From DAOPZC01 sp035353175 (lineage in GTDB: Bacteria > Verrucomicrobiota > Kiritimatiellia > RFP12 > UBA1067): a stretch of DNA of 64,000 nt. The notes beneath the pieces were generated by a model. It worked only from the letters and a program-made list of their open reading frames with translations, was not told where the DNA came from and did not search any database. The stretch is taken from positions 13,070 through 77,069 of the forward strand of contig DAOPZC010000015.1 of NCBI GenBank assembly GCA_035353175.1, in the 5' to 3' direction. Shown here in pieces: positions 26,215 to 35,559 of the stretch. Position numbers and translations under genes: made by a program. Each line of letters begins with the position of its first letter. Position 1 is the stretch's first letter.

Positions 26215-26718
26215 ATGAAAAAATCAGTGTTGATTGCGCTTTTATTGACCGTGGGCAGCGTGATGACCTCGCAGGCGGTTGTGATCGGCTGGGCGGCTGA
26301 GGGATTGCCGTCCGGAACCGGGTACGCCCGGCTCGTTTATGTGGCCGACGGCTCAACGCCGGTTCTTACGGACGGGACTTGGTCCAGCGGCGTCGAGTTC
26401 ATCAGCGAGCACGTCAGCGGTGCCGCGATTGACGGGACCACGCTGTATCCGCAGGAGTCGACGGACGGGACCCCGCGCGGCGCCGGCGCCTATTTCGTGG
26501 TGCTGTTCGATAGCGCGTACGCGAACTATACGGTCAGTACGACATCCATAACTTGGATGGATGCCGCTTCAATCAGCACGAGTGATTTTGATCCCATCAC
26601 CGGGTACTTCACGCCGAATTCTTTCGACGATTGGGCGCTGATTCCTGAGCCGAGCGTGGCCACATTGCTGGCGATTGGTGCGGCGGTGGCGGCGTTGAGG
26701 CGCAGAAAACACGTGTAA
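26215..26718 (+). CDS. PEP-CTERM sorting domain protein
   Basis: This 167-residue exported protein has a signal peptide (MKKSVLIALLLTVGSVMTSQA) and a short beta-rich body. Its C-terminal sorting signal has PEPS, then the hydrophobic span VATLLAIGAAVAAL, then RRRK. This tripartite tail is recognised by an exosortase (EpsH/XrtA type), which cleaves and reanchors the protein. No exosortase lies in this window. An AGGAGG motif sits 12 nt and an AAAGG 6 nt before the ATG. It closes the group of four secreted proteins and is followed 9 nt later by the membrane-TPR gene. Confidence 0.85.
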   Translation: MKKSVLIALLLTVGSVMTSQAVVIGWAAEGLPSGTGYARLVYVADGSTPVLTDGTWSSGVEFISEHVSGAAIDGTTLYPQESTDGTPRGAGAYFVVLFDSAYANYTVSTTSITWMDAASISTSDFDPITGYFTPNSFDDWALIPEPSVATLLAIGAAVAALRRRKHV

Positions 26719-26727
26719 GATTTTCCT

Positions 26728-29700
26728 ATGCTGTTTCTGACGTTTCGTCCGATTACGCGTGGCCGGTTGCGTCGGTCGCGCGTTTTCTTTTTGGTCCTTT
26801 TTCTGGGGGCTTTGGCGTTCTACGGCCTAACCGTGGCGGCCGATGCTTTTCCCGGAGACAGCGCGGCATGGATCGCGTGGGCGGCGGGTCTGGATGTGCG
26901 GGAGGTGCCGACCCATCCGCTGCTGACGGCGCTGGGTCACTGGGCGGCCGGACTCCCGTGTTTTTCCCTCGCGATGCGGCTGAATGCGCTGGCCGTGGTG
27001 GCCGGAGCCGTGGCGGTGGCGTTTGTCTTCAAGATCGTCTGGTTCCTTGTTTTCGAATTGATGCGTGAGGAGTCCGCGGCTGCGCACGCTTCGAGGAACG
27101 CGACGTTCGGCGGTATTGTGGCCGCTTTTGCGGTGGCTGTCAGCCTTCCGTTCTGGCATGCGGCCACCCGATTCCGCCCAGAGATCTTCGATGTCGCCTT
27201 TCTGTTGGCGTGCGCTCATCTTCTGACCGTTTACGCACGGTCTCAAAACCTGCTTTGGCTACTCCTGTTCGGCGTGCTCTATGGGGCCGGTGTCGCGGAA
27301 TCGCCGCTCTTTATCGTCGCCGCTCCGATGATGGCCGTCTTCGCCGTCATCACTGAATGGAAACTCTCCTGGTGCCGCATCGGCCGTTTGTTCGCTTCGG
27401 CTTGGCTTTCGCTGGCTGTGCTGGCGGGCGTCTATTACCTGTCGGCGCGGACTTTTGCCCTCGCGCACGATGAGACGCCGACGCTTCGGGCGCTCTTCCA
27501 CATTGTGGTGCAGGTGTGGAGAGATCAGTTCGACGTGATCTCGAAGTTGGTGCCGCAACGGCTATGGCTGCCGGTCGTTGTCCTGGGCGTCGGTTCCGCG
27601 GGCCTGTCGTTTTTTGCCGCGTTCAAGACGTTGGATAATCGTCGGTCGTGGAGCCTTTTTATCCTGAGTGCGCTGCTGACGGTGTTCGCGATTCTTCTGT
27701 TGTTCAATGCGCCTTTCTCTCCGTGGGGGGTGCTGGTTCCAAAAGGCGTTGTCCCCGTCGCCACGTATGCGTTGGCGGGGATGGGGATCGGGCTGCTGGC
27801 GGCTTCGTGGCGGGCGTTGGCGGTGCTCAACGACCCCTTGGATGTCGATTATCCGGATGACGCGGAGGAGGCTGCGGGTGCGGAGGTCGCCTTGTCCGCT
27901 GCGCCTTCCCCCGCCATTTTTGCGGCCAGCCGGGGAACGGGATTGTTGGTGGTGCCGGCACTGCTCGTGTTGATGGCCGTGTCGGCCATTTTGAACGTCC
28001 GGCGGTTTTATGCCGATGACGGCGCCTTCGCGGACCGTGCGGCGGATGTCGTGCTGGACGGGCTGCAAGGGCGGACATGGGTGGTTTCGAACGGCATGAT
28101 CGATCCCAATCTGCTGATCCGCGCGCACGAGCGCGGAACGGCGATCCATCTGCTTTGCCCGTACCGTGCGCAGGAAAAGAACTATACGGCGCATGTCCTG
28201 CGGGCGATGAGGTCTGATGCGACTTTTTCCGAGAACGATAAGCTTCGGGCAGGAAGTCTGATCGCCTTCAACTTCCATTTGTTCATCGACGACTTGTTCG
28301 CCATGGATGAGGCCATCGGCAAGAAGGCCGTGTGCATGGGATTGCCGGACATCTGGTACGGGGCGGGTGCCGTGCCGGTGCCGGAGCGGTTGTTCTTCGG
28401 CTGCGCCAAGAATGCTGACGAGTTGAAAGGTCGCGACCTGTTAACGGCTCACAAGACTTTATGGGATGCATGGGCGCCGTTTCTGGACGCCGGCGATGGC
28501 GCTCCGAGCCAGCTGTCCTATCGGCACCGCGTCGCGCTGCGGCGGCACTTCGCTTTTTTGGCGAACAATCTCGGCGTGACCTTGGACGACATCGGCCGGC
28601 CCGAGCAGGCGTTCGAATCCTATCAGAAAGCGCGTGCGATCTTCCCCGACAACATCAGCGCCCTACTCAACGTGTTCGACATGCTGTCGCGCGGCTACCA
28701 TCCGGAGTTGAAGGATGCGGTTGAAAGACTTCTGCGCCAGAAGGTCGCGAATCCCCGCGACCGCTATCCGCTCTGGTCGCTGAGCAGGTATTACGGCTAT
28801 GTGCGCAATTACGAAGTGTTCGTGAAGATGGGGTGGTCGTGGGCTTTGTCCAGCAGCCCGAGCTCCGTTCTGGCCGGTTTGCGCAACGCCTATTCGCTGC
28901 AGCAGGACGATGAGAAACGGGGGGCGCTGACGGCCATGATGGCGTCGATCTACGAGATGCGCGGCGATTATCAGCTCAGCGCGTCCGAATACCGGAAAAC
29001 GCTTCAGCGTGACCCGAAGAACACGTTCGCGATTTCGGGCCTGACCCGCCTGGCGCTCCAGCAGAGCGTGGTCGATGACGCGCGTAAGATCCTCGAAGCG
29101 GGCGAAGCCGCCGGCGCGTCGAAACGACAGCTCAGACAGGACTGGGCCGCGCTCTATCTGGTCGCCGGCGACTTGCCGCGGGCCCGCGTGGTGCTGCAGG
29201 AGATCTGCGAAGAACCGGACGCCTCGCCGATGGCGCTGGCGATGCTGGCGATGGTGATGATTGAACAGCAGGACGTGGCGGCCGTCGAGTCCAAGGTTTT
29301 GCCGAGGCTGTCCAAAACCGCCGAGGGCAAGAATGCCTATTTCGTCCAGGTGATTCAGGGGCGGGTCTGGCAAAGCAAAGGCAAAGCCGGATACAAGAAT
29401 GCGAGGCTCTGTTTTCAGCGCGCCGCGTTGATCCGGCCCGATGTGCAGGCATTGTCGGACGTCTTGTTGATGTTCGATGTCCTGCTGGAGGATCAGAAAT
29501 CCGCCGAAGCCCATGCGCTGTCGATCCTGCGGCAGCGGCCGGACCAGCCGTACGCGAACTTCATCATGGGGTCGATCCGTCTGGAGCAGGGTCTGTACGG
29601 GGATGCGGAGACCTATCTGCGGCGCAGCGCGAACGGCGCCGCGCCAACGCTGGCCGCGCTCAACAACTATGCCCAAGTCCTCTGTCGCATCCGCAAATTG

Positions 29701-30021
29701 GAAGAGGCTGAGAAGGTCGCCCGACGGGCGGTTGAATTTTCGGCCGACCGTTACGAGGGATGGGCCACGCTGGCTTTCGTGCTTGCCGAAAAAGGGGATC
29801 CCGAGCATGCGGCAGAGTCGCTCGCGAAAGCCAGAAAGGCGAATGACCAGGACACGCGGTTGTATCTGGTGGACGCGTTGATCGCCGTCAAGCGAGGTGA
29901 TCCTGATGCGGCCGAAAAGGCCCTCTCCTCGGTCGGAGGGGAATCGGAGCTTTCGGTGGCGGACCGGCGTGAATGGACGGGACTGCACGAGGAGATTGCA
30001 CGTCTGCGCCGCGCGAAATAG
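26728..30021 (+). CDS. Polytopic DUF2723-like membrane protein with C-terminal TPR solenoid
   Basis: This 1097-residue protein has about a dozen hydrophobic spans in residues 1-430, starting FFLVLFLGALAFYGLTVAA. The GDSAAWIAWAAGLDVREVPTHPL loop matches DUF2723 proteins, related to protein O-mannosyltransferase-like GT-C glycosyltransferases. Residues ~600-1090 are a run of TPR-like units, for example LGVTLDDIGRPEQAFESYQKA and the segment MGSIRLEQGLYGDAETYL. No ribosome site is clear. It lies between the PEP-CTERM gene and the GH2-like gene (17 nt). Glycosylation of exported surface proteins is a plausible role, but catalytic residues were not verified. Confidence 0.75.
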   Translation: MLFLTFRPITRGRLRRSRVFFLVLFLGALAFYGLTVAADAFPGDSAAWIAWAAGLDVREVPTHPLLTALGHWAAGLPCFSLAMRLNALAVVAGAVAVAFVFKIVWFLVFELMREESAAAHASRNATFGGIVAAFAVAVSLPFWHAATRFRPEIFDVAFLLACAHLLTVYARSQNLLWLLLFGVLYGAGVAESPLFIVAAPMMAVFAVITEWKLSWCRIGRLFASAWLSLAVLAGVYYLSARTFALAHDETPTLRALFHIVVQVWRDQFDVISKLVPQRLWLPVVVLGVGSAGLSFFAAFKTLDNRRSWSLFILSALLTVFAILLLFNAPFSPWGVLVPKGVVPVATYALAGMGIGLLAASWRALAVLNDPLDVDYPDDAEEAAGAEVALSAAPSPAIFAASRGTGLLVVPALLVLMAVSAILNVRRFYADDGAFADRAADVVLDGLQGRTWVVSNGMIDPNLLIRAHERGTAIHLLCPYRAQEKNYTAHVLRAMRSDATFSENDKLRAGSLIAFNFHLFIDDLFAMDEAIGKKAVCMGLPDIWYGAGAVPVPERLFFGCAKNADELKGRDLLTAHKTLWDAWAPFLDAGDGAPSQLSYRHRVALRRHFAFLANNLGVTLDDIGRPEQAFESYQKARAIFPDNISALLNVFDMLSRGYHPELKDAVERLLRQKVANPRDRYPLWSLSRYYGYVRNYEVFVKMGWSWALSSSPSSVLAGLRNAYSLQQDDEKRGALTAMMASIYEMRGDYQLSASEYRKTLQRDPKNTFAISGLTRLALQQSVVDDARKILEAGEAAGASKRQLRQDWAALYLVAGDLPRARVVLQEICEEPDASPMALAMLAMVMIEQQDVAAVESKVLPRLSKTAEGKNAYFVQVIQGRVWQSKGKAGYKNARLCFQRAALIRPDVQALSDVLLMFDVLLEDQKSAEAHALSILRQRPDQPYANFIMGSIRLEQGLYGDAETYLRRSANGAAPTLAALNNYAQVLCRIRKLEEAEKVARRAVEFSADRYEGWATLAFVLAEKGDPEHAAESLAKARKANDQDTRLYLVDALIAVKRGDPDAAEKALSSVGGESELSVADRREWTGLHEEIARLRRAK

Positions 30022-30038
30022 CCGTGTGAGGGAAGTAT

Positions 30039-33000
30039 ATGAAACGGATGTGTTTGCTCATCGCGGGCGTCTGCGCCGCGACGGTTACGGCAACGGCGCA
30101 ACTGGGCGCGGAATTGATCGGCAACGGCGATCTCTCGAAACTCGATGAGAAGGGGTGGCCGGTGGGCTGGCCGGGCGGCCGTCAGGCGCGTGTCGAGAAG
30201 GATGTGGCCGGGAACCGGCTGGTGCTCGACGGGCCTGGCGCGGGCGTGAATTTCAAGATTCCGCTCAAACCGGAGTACGGTCAGCTCAAGCTCGCCATGA
30301 AGATGAAGGTTACGGGCGTGACGCTCGGCAAGGAGAGCTGGCAGACCGGCCGCCTCACGATGTCGTATCACAGCGCGGCGGGCGAGCGCGTGGGTGAGTG
30401 GCCGAACGTTTTCGGCCTGACCGGCACGTCGGAGTGGACCGACTGCGAGCGCGTCTATCCGATCCCCACGAATGCGGTGACGCTGCAGATCAGCCCGTGC
30501 AACCTGGGCGCGGCGGGGCGCGTCGAGTTCCGGAACCTGTCGCTGACGGTCTGCCGCGTGCGCGCGCTGGTCAAGGCGGATGCGCCGCTGCCGCCGGGGG
30601 CGGAGGCGGCGCCGTGGAGCATCGGCGACGCGTGGCGGCAGACCACGCCGGCGCGCGAGCGGGTCTGCCTCAACGGTCTGTGGGGCTTCCGTCCGCTCAT
30701 GAAAGGCGAGGCCGCCGGAGCCGTTCCGGCTGCGGGCGACTGCTGGGGTTGGTTCAAGGTGCCGGGCATCTGGCCGAACAACGGGCCCGAGTTCGAGACC
30801 GGCGCGCAGACGGTCTGGCTCGCGCCGTGGCTGGAGGAACGGGGCGGCGCGGCGGCGTTCGACCAGGCGTGGTACAAGCGGCGCTTCACCGTGCCGCAGG
30901 CGTGGGCCGGCCGCCGCGTCGCGCTCGACTTCACGATGCTGCAGACGCACGCCAAGGCCTATGTGGACGGCGTGGCGTGTGGCGAGCTGTGGTATCCGGG
31001 CGGCGAGCTGGAGCTGACCGGCGCGCTCAAGTCGGGCGCCGAGCAGGAGCTGGCGCTGCTGGTGACGGCGCGCCCGCTGACCACCGAGCGCAACGCGTTC
31101 ATGGCGCCGGACCGCATCATCACCGACAAGGCCAGCGTGAAGCTCAAAGGCATCACCGGCGACCTTTTCCTCTGCGCCATGCCGGCCGCGGCGCGGCTCG
31201 AGGACGTGCAGGTCATCACCTCGGTCAAAGACGGGGCCATCACGTTCGCAACGGAGGGCGAGGGACTGGGGACGGGGAGTTACCGGCTGCGCGCGGAGGT
31301 GACGGGCTGCGGCGAGGCGAAGCGCGTGTTCGAGTCCGGCGCGCTGACGCCCGACGCGGCGGGCACGCTGCGCTTCACGGCGGCTTGGGCGGACGCGAAG
31401 CGATGGGACACCGACACGCCGCAGAACCGCTACACGGCGACGCTGACGCTGAGCGATGCGGCGGGCCAGGCGCTGGACACGCTGACGCCGGTGAGCTTCG
31501 GTTTCCGTGAGATCCGCATCCAGGGGCGCGACTTCGTGTTGAACGGCGCGCCGGTCCATCTGCGCGCGCTGTACAACAACAGCGCGAACGGCAGCGCCGA
31601 TAAGGCCGGCAAGGCCGCCGCGCGCGAGCTCTGCCGGCGCATGGCCGAGTACGGGTTCAACGCGCTGATCGCCGGCAACTACGATTTCACGCCGGGTTCG
31701 GTGGGCTATCTCGACGGTCTATTGGAGGCGTGCGACGAGAAGGGCATGCTGATGGCCTTCTCGTTGCCGCACATGAAAGATTTCGGCTACAAGCTGGATG
31801 ATCCCAAGACGGCCGAGCTCTACCGCAAGCAGACCGCGTGGCTGATCCGGCGCGCGCGGAATCATCCCGCGGTGATTTTCTATGCGCTGAACCACAACAG
31901 CACCGGGTACTACGGCGATCAGAATCCGATGAAGATCGATGGCGTGTACGAGATTCCCGAAGTCGAGGCCACCAAAAACATGTGGTGGGCTCGCAACCGT
32001 AAACAGGCGCGCCTCACGGATGCCATCGCCAAGGCGATCGATCCCACGCGGCCGGTCTACCACCATCAGTCGGGCAACTTGGGCGACATGCACACGGTGA
32101 ACTGTTACCTCAACTGGGCGCCGGTGCAGGAGCGCAGCGACTGGACCGAACACTGGTCCACGCAAGGCGTCAAGCCGCTTTTCTTCGTGGAATGGGGGCT
32201 GCCGCACATTTCGAGCTGGTCGAGTTACCGCGGGCCGCAGTTCATCTGGCGCTGCGAGGCGTTCCAGAGCCTGTGGGCGGCCGAATTCGCGGCGCAGTTC
32301 TGGGGTGACGCGGCGTATCTCGACGACGACGCGGCGGTCAAGGCGCTGGACCACGAGGCGGCGCTGTGGGCCAGGGGCAAACCTTTCGCGTGGAGCACGC
32401 TCAATCAGCCGCTGCGTAATCTGCCGCAGAACTATACGGGCGTGCAGGCCCTTTTCGCGAACGACAACTGGCGCTCGCACCGCGCGTGGGGAGTGTCGGC
32501 GATGCTGCCGTGGGATCAGGGCGATTTTTGGCGGCGCATGGCGGCGACGCCGACGGCGGAGGTGCCCGACGCGCTCAAGGGCCTCAAATGCCCGGGACTG
32601 ATGCCTGACCGCACGCAGCCGGGCGGGCAGTACATCCAGGACCTGGGCGTGCCCGAAGCCTTCGAGCCGACCGCGATCGGCAAGGCGATGCTGCGCTGGA
32701 ACATGCAGGACTGCGCGTTCATCGGCGGACCTGCCGAGATGTTCACGTCGAAGGAGCATCTTTTCCCTTCGGGCGCAACGGTGAAGAAGAGTCTGGTGGT
32801 GCTCAATGATCGGCGCCGCAAACAGAGCGTGGCGTGGACCTGGCGGCTGTGGAATAAGGGAGACAAACTGATCGAGAAGTCCGGCACGATCGAGGTGGCG
32901 GCCGGCGGCAAAGCGGTTGTGCCTGTGGAATTCACGCTTCCGAAGAAGGCTCGGGACGGCGAGGGGTATCGGCTGACCGCGGTGTTCAACTTTGAAGGCG

Positions 33001-34388
33001 GGGCGACGCAGGTGGACGAACTGGCGGTGACGGCGGTGAAGCCGCCGGCCAAACCGGTCTTGGCCAAGCCGGTGCTGCTCTACGATCCCGCCGGGTTGAC
33101 CGCCAAGGTGTTTGACCGCCTGCAGGTCCCGTATTCGGCCTTCGACGGGGGCCGCGCGCCGGCCTTGGACGAGGTGGTCGTGATCGGCCGCGAGGCGTTG
33201 GACGAGAAGGGTATCCAGTGGTTGCCCAAGGTCGCCGATGGCGCGCGGGTGCTGGTGTTCGAGCAGCGGGCGGCGGTGCTGGAAAGGTTGCTCGGATTCC
33301 GCATCGCGGAGCGCGGAGCGCGGCGGCTTTTCACGCGCTTTGCGCATCCCGTGACGCAGCCGTTCGACGATGCGTGCTTCCGTGACTGGACTGGCTCGGC
33401 GACGTTGCTGCCGCCGCATCTGGGCGGGCTGCCCGAGGCGGAGACGCACGATCCGAAGTGGAGGTGGTGCGGTTTCGAGAACACGCATGTCTGGCGATGC
33501 GGGAGCCGAGGCAACGTGGCGTCGGTCCTGATCGAGAAGCCGGCGAAGGGCGACTGGCGGGCGCTGGTCGACGGCGAGTTCGATCTCCAGTACGCCGCTC
33601 TCTTGGAGAACGTGGAGGGTCGGGGGCGCGTGATCTTCTGCCAGTTGGATGTGACGGGGCGCACCGAGAACGATCCGGTGGCCGACCGGCTGGTGGTGAA
33701 CCTTCTGGACTATCTTGACCGGGCGCAAGCCGAGACCAAACGGGCGACCGTCGGGTTGGGCGGAGTGTGCGAGACACTGCTGCGCGGTATGGGGGTGGTC
33801 GCGGTCCCGGACGGTGTGGAGAAGACGAGTGCCTCCGGGCGGCTGCTGGTGGCCGGGCCGGGTGCGGTGCCGCCGCAGGGGCTTGCTCAGGCCGTGGAAC
33901 AGGGAATGAACGTCCTGTGTCTGGGGCTGAGCGACGCGGATCTTCAGGCGTGGTGTCCGGTGCCGGTTGCGACCGTGCGCACGAACGCGTGCTTCGCGCG
34001 CATCGAACGGCGGCCTTCAGAACTGAACGGGCTCTGCAACGCCGATTGGGCGTGGCACGGGAGGATGACCTTCGACGCGCTGGCTGTGCCGGAGGGCGAG
34101 CGGGCGTCGGCGAGCCCGGCGCTGCGCGTGATCCGTCACGGGAAAGGCCGCGTGGTGCTGTGGCAGGTCCCGCCGTGGCAGATCGACGAAAAGGCCAAGC
34201 CCTATCTGCGCACCAGCAAGCGGCATGCGAACGCGATGGCGGCGCGGCTCCTGGCCAATCTCGGCGCCGGATTCAAGACGCCGCTGGCCGAACGTTTCGC
34301 GGTGCCGGTCGCGAAGGCGTGGCTGAACAGCTGCTATCTCGACGTCCCCGAGGCTGGCGACGATCCCTACCGATATTACCGCTGGTAG
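30039..34388 (+). CDS. Very large secreted glycoside hydrolase family 2-like protein, catalytic acid/base altered
   Basis: This 1449-residue protein has a signal peptide (MKRMCLLIAGVCAATVTATA) and an N-terminal carbohydrate-binding-like domain. A GH2 sugar-binding sandwich (AWYKRRFTVPQAWAGRRVAL), an immunoglobulin-like domain and a TIM barrel follow. In the barrel, NHPAVIFYALNHN places His619 where GH2 enzymes have the acid/base Glu of their N-E pair. The nucleophile-like Glu718 is kept in FFVEWG. The last ~450 residues include a Rossmann/ThuA-like domain (GRVIFCQLDVTGR). It is co-linear with the surface block. It may be a glycan-binding relative or an enzyme with a shifted acid/base. Confidence 0.78.
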   Translation: MKRMCLLIAGVCAATVTATAQLGAELIGNGDLSKLDEKGWPVGWPGGRQARVEKDVAGNRLVLDGPGAGVNFKIPLKPEYGQLKLAMKMKVTGVTLGKESWQTGRLTMSYHSAAGERVGEWPNVFGLTGTSEWTDCERVYPIPTNAVTLQISPCNLGAAGRVEFRNLSLTVCRVRALVKADAPLPPGAEAAPWSIGDAWRQTTPARERVCLNGLWGFRPLMKGEAAGAVPAAGDCWGWFKVPGIWPNNGPEFETGAQTVWLAPWLEERGGAAAFDQAWYKRRFTVPQAWAGRRVALDFTMLQTHAKAYVDGVACGELWYPGGELELTGALKSGAEQELALLVTARPLTTERNAFMAPDRIITDKASVKLKGITGDLFLCAMPAAARLEDVQVITSVKDGAITFATEGEGLGTGSYRLRAEVTGCGEAKRVFESGALTPDAAGTLRFTAAWADAKRWDTDTPQNRYTATLTLSDAAGQALDTLTPVSFGFREIRIQGRDFVLNGAPVHLRALYNNSANGSADKAGKAAARELCRRMAEYGFNALIAGNYDFTPGSVGYLDGLLEACDEKGMLMAFSLPHMKDFGYKLDDPKTAELYRKQTAWLIRRARNHPAVIFYALNHNSTGYYGDQNPMKIDGVYEIPEVEATKNMWWARNRKQARLTDAIAKAIDPTRPVYHHQSGNLGDMHTVNCYLNWAPVQERSDWTEHWSTQGVKPLFFVEWGLPHISSWSSYRGPQFIWRCEAFQSLWAAEFAAQFWGDAAYLDDDAAVKALDHEAALWARGKPFAWSTLNQPLRNLPQNYTGVQALFANDNWRSHRAWGVSAMLPWDQGDFWRRMAATPTAEVPDALKGLKCPGLMPDRTQPGGQYIQDLGVPEAFEPTAIGKAMLRWNMQDCAFIGGPAEMFTSKEHLFPSGATVKKSLVVLNDRRRKQSVAWTWRLWNKGDKLIEKSGTIEVAAGGKAVVPVEFTLPKKARDGEGYRLTAVFNFEGGATQVDELAVTAVKPPAKPVLAKPVLLYDPAGLTAKVFDRLQVPYSAFDGGRAPALDEVVVIGREALDEKGIQWLPKVADGARVLVFEQRAAVLERLLGFRIAERGARRLFTRFAHPVTQPFDDACFRDWTGSATLLPPHLGGLPEAETHDPKWRWCGFENTHVWRCGSRGNVASVLIEKPAKGDWRALVDGEFDLQYAALLENVEGRGRVIFCQLDVTGRTENDPVADRLVVNLLDYLDRAQAETKRATVGLGGVCETLLRGMGVVAVPDGVEKTSASGRLLVAGPGAVPPQGLAQAVEQGMNVLCLGLSDADLQAWCPVPVATVRTNACFARIERRPSELNGLCNADWAWHGRMTFDALAVPEGERASASPALRVIRHGKGRVVLWQVPPWQIDEKAKPYLRTSKRHANAMAARLLANLGAGFKTPLAERFAVPVAKAWLNSCYLDVPEAGDDPYRYYRW

Positions 34389-34398
34389 ACCTTCCGGC

Positions 34399-34427
34399 TT
34401 GTCACCCCCGAACGCTTGTGGTGTAAT
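34399..34427 (+). promoter_or_regulatory. Sigma-70-type promoter of rnhC, predicting a leaderless mRNA
   Basis: TTGTCA (34399-34404) and TGTAAT (34422-34427) are exactly 17 nt apart. The -10 ends 9 nt before the rnhC ATG, and there is no Shine-Dalgarno. Confidence 0.6.
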
Positions 34428-34436
34428 CAATACGCG

Positions 34437-35417
34437 ATGGAAATCAAAAAGAATTCGTATACCTTCGTGCTTACGAAGGAGCAGCAGGAGGCGCTCAAGA
34501 TCCTGCTCAACATGGGCAATTACAAGCGCAAAGAGGTGCCGCACACGCTGATCGCGGTCGAGGCGCAGGATTGCGTGGTCAATCTCTATAAGAGCGGAAA
34601 ATGCCTCGTGCAAGGCAAAGGCGCCGAAGATTTCGTGCTCTTTTTTCTCGAGCCGAACGTGCTCCAGTCCGCAACCGTCGGGTATGAGGAAATCCTGAAC
34701 CCCGACCTCGTTGCACCTCACATGGGCATCGACGAGAGCGGCAAAGGCGATTTCTTCGGGCCTCTCGTGGCTTGCGCGGTTTATGTGGATCCCGACCTCG
34801 CGCACGCCATGCAGGACCTCGGCGTGAAGGACTGCAAACTGCTCACCGACAAGGCGGTTTTTTTCATCGGCAACAAGACACGGCAGCTTCTCGGCCCCAA
34901 GCGCTTTGCCATGGTCGCCATCGGCCCGGAGGCCTACAACCGGCTCTATGCCAAGATGCGCAACGTGAACACCCTTCTGGCGTGGGCACATGCCCGCTGT
35001 ATCGAGAACCTGATGGAGTCTGTGCCGGACTGCCCGCGCGCGGTGGCCGACCAGTTCGGCGCGAAGCAGGTGATCGAACGGGCGCTGATGAAAAAGGGCC
35101 GCTCGATCAAGCTCGAGCAGCGGCATAAGGCGGAATCCGACATTGCGGTCGCCGCGGCCTCCGTGCTCGCCCGCGAGGCGTTTCTGCGCGGCCTTGTCCG
35201 CTTAGGTGAGACGTACGGCATCCAAGCGCACAAAGGCGCGTCAGAGCAGGTCAAGGCTTCGGCCATCGAACTGATCAAGAAGGCCGGGCCGGAGGTTCTG
35301 ATCAAGACCTGCAAGTGCCACTTCCGCACGGCCGATCAGGTGCTCGCCGCCTGCGGCTCCTCTCGGGCCGCGCTCGGTCCCGACGGCCAAGCGGTGTCGC
35401 GTCCGAAGGATGCGTGA
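34437..35417 (+). CDS. rnhC: Ribonuclease HIII
   Basis: RNase HIII cleaves the RNA strand of RNA-DNA hybrids in the cytoplasm. The 326-residue protein has the N-terminal TBP-like substrate-binding domain (YTFVLTKEQQEALKILL, then GKCLVQGKG). The catalytic domain has HMGIDESGKGDFFGPLVACA, with the Asp-Glu pair of the DESGKGD motif typical of HIII. DCKLLTD and HKAESDIAVAAASVLAR follow. The ATG at 34437 is chosen because the family aligns from MEIKKNSY. An in-frame start 21 nt earlier overlaps the promoter. The gene is likely monocistronic. Confidence 0.93.
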   Translation: MEIKKNSYTFVLTKEQQEALKILLNMGNYKRKEVPHTLIAVEAQDCVVNLYKSGKCLVQGKGAEDFVLFFLEPNVLQSATVGYEEILNPDLVAPHMGIDESGKGDFFGPLVACAVYVDPDLAHAMQDLGVKDCKLLTDKAVFFIGNKTRQLLGPKRFAMVAIGPEAYNRLYAKMRNVNTLLAWAHARCIENLMESVPDCPRAVADQFGAKQVIERALMKKGRSIKLEQRHKAESDIAVAAASVLAREAFLRGLVRLGETYGIQAHKGASEQVKASAIELIKKAGPEVLIKTCKCHFRTADQVLAACGSSRAALGPDGQAVSRPKDA

Positions 35418-35457
35418 TGCGCAAACGCTCAACGTCGCGCACGGAACGTTGAACGGG

Positions 35458-35490
35458 GAAAAGAAAAGGGGCAAGCCGGTCGCTTGCCCC
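35458..35490 (-). terminator. Rho-independent terminator of the Pro/Gly-rich protein gene
   Basis: A perfect 9-bp stem (GGGGCAAGC with GCTTGCCCC, loop CGGTC) is followed on the minus strand by TTTTCTTTT. It lies 70 nt past the stop of the leftward gene. Confidence 0.88.
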
Positions 35491-35559
35491 AGATTGGAAT
35501 CGTGCCAAGCCTAGCGCTGGCCGATTCGAATCTCGCCGATCACCGCGCCTGTTCACGGG

